The position numbers were made by a program, and so were the translations under genes. A stretch of 6,555 nucleotides of DNA from a candidate division BRC1 bacterium ADurb.BinA292 (GTDB taxonomy: Bacteria; Sumerlaeota; Sumerlaeia; MVZB01). Of this stretch, positions 6,065 through 6,555 are shown in pieces. Position 1 is the first letter of the stretch, and each line of letters begins with the position of its first letter. Below the pieces are notes generated by a model. It was not told where the DNA came from. It saw nothing but the letters and a program-made list of their open reading frames with translations, and did not search any database. The stretch lies in contig MVZB01000193.1 of the NCBI GenBank assembly GCA_002068205.1, positions 1-6,555 of the forward strand. The letters run 5' to 3'.

Positions 6065-6555
6065 CTATTTCATTCCCAGCTTCCGCTGCATGCCGGCCGT
6101 GATTGACTGGCGGACGTCGAAAAAGCCGTCCCACGGGTCCTGCTTCAGTGCGTTCAGCCGGTCGCGCAGGTTCTCGACGGTGTACTGGCTGGGCGAAAGG
6201 TCCGCCGTCAGTTCGTCCCAGCGGATCGGTGCGGAGACGGGCGCGCCGGGGCGCGCGCGCGTCGAGTAGGCCGCCACGCTGGTGGCTCCGCGCGCGTTGC
6301 GCAGATAGTCGATGAAGATCCGCCCCTTGCGCCGGGCCTTGCTCATCGTGGCGATGTAGTGCGCCGGGTCGTCCGCCGTGATCGACTCGGCCAGCGCGCG
6401 GCAGAACGCCTTGACGTCGTCCCACGACGTGCGCCGCTCAATCGGCACGCAGACGTGCAGCCCCTTCCCCCCCGACGTCTTGAGGAAGCTGCGCAGCCCG
6501 AGTTCCTCCAGCCGGTCGTGCATCAGCCGCGCCCCCGTCACGACCGCCTCCCACC
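6065..6555 (-). CDS. ligD: LigD-type NHEJ polymerase/primase domain, C-terminal part (5' end outside the window)
   Basis: In LigD this archaeo-eukaryotic primase-fold domain fills gaps and adds nucleotides, preferring ribonucleotides, at double-strand breaks bridged by Ku. The 162 visible residues are the end of the domain. The KTSGGKGLHV motif (25-34 of the fragment) and RIFIDYLRN (78-86) are both diagnostic; the Asp in the latter (82) matches the third catalytic carboxylate. YSTRARPGAPVS (96-107) and the closing DPW...RQSITA segment also fit the family. The frame stays open to the right edge, so a GTG at 6541 is internal and the first two catalytic aspartates lie outside the window. The domain ends at the protein's C-terminus. 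That fits a Pseudomonas-type ligase-first LigD or a stand-alone polymerase, and does not fit the mycobacterial order with the polymerase first. No ku gene is visible. The symbol holds only if a ligase domain is attached. Confidence 0.92.
   Translation of the reverse strand, partial: WEAVVTGARLMHDRLEELGLRSFLKTSGGKGLHVCVPIERRTSWDDVKAFCRALAESITADDPAHYIATMSKARRKGRIFIDYLRNARGATSVAAYSTRARPGAPVSAPIRWDELTADLSPSQYTVENLRDRLNALKQDPWDGFFDVRQSITAGMQRKLGMK

Noticed and set aside
5337..6425. 362-codon - strand frame spanning the aldolase 5' end, the gap and ligD
   Set aside because: It overlaps two well-supported genes in another frame and crosses the repeat-rich gap; no family is recognisable.

Overview
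The window is a G+C-rich bacterial chromosome segment (roughly two thirds G+C by eye). It carries four protein-coding genes, two of them cut by the window edges. Left to right they are: the 3' part of infB (translation initiation factor IF-2, + strand); a polytopic membrane protein resembling GT-C/ArnT-type glycosyltransferases (+ strand); a complete class II fructose-1,6-bisphosphate aldolase of the long CbbA-like type (- strand); and the C-terminal end of a LigD-type NHEJ polymerase domain (- strand, running off the right edge). The organism is a free-living-type bacterium with non-homologous end joining. The long Pro/Ala-rich IF-2 N-terminus, the high G+C and the repeat-rich intergenic DNA would suit a planctomycete or a similar large-genome environmental lineage. 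That assignment is an inference from style and is not proven by any marker here.

Layout. infB ends at 2481. A 161-base gap with one weak terminator-like hairpin leads to the membrane protein (2643-4208). This gene and the aldolase (4426-5472, - strand) converge. The 217-base gap between them holds a strong stem-loop terminator for the aldolase and an A+T-richer stretch. That stretch has an imperfect inverted repeat and a perfect 14-base tandem duplication, which extends into the 3' end of the membrane-protein gene. The 592-base gap between the aldolase start and the ligD stop (5473-6064) has no convincing gene. It holds the aldolase ribosome-binding site and a possible promoter, a second 14-base tandem duplication, a period-9 tandem array and a run of short-loop hairpins.

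How the genes relate. They belong to unrelated processes (translation initiation, probable envelope glycosylation, central carbon metabolism, DNA double-strand-break repair), and their orientations give no sign of a shared operon. infB is not followed by rbfA, as it is in many bacteria. No mobile-element gene, CRISPR array, tRNA or rRNA was recognised. I see no evidence for a new multi-gene system. The points that merit a second look are the intergenic repeats, the repeat-derived C-terminus of the membrane protein, and a small ORF created at the 14-base duplication.
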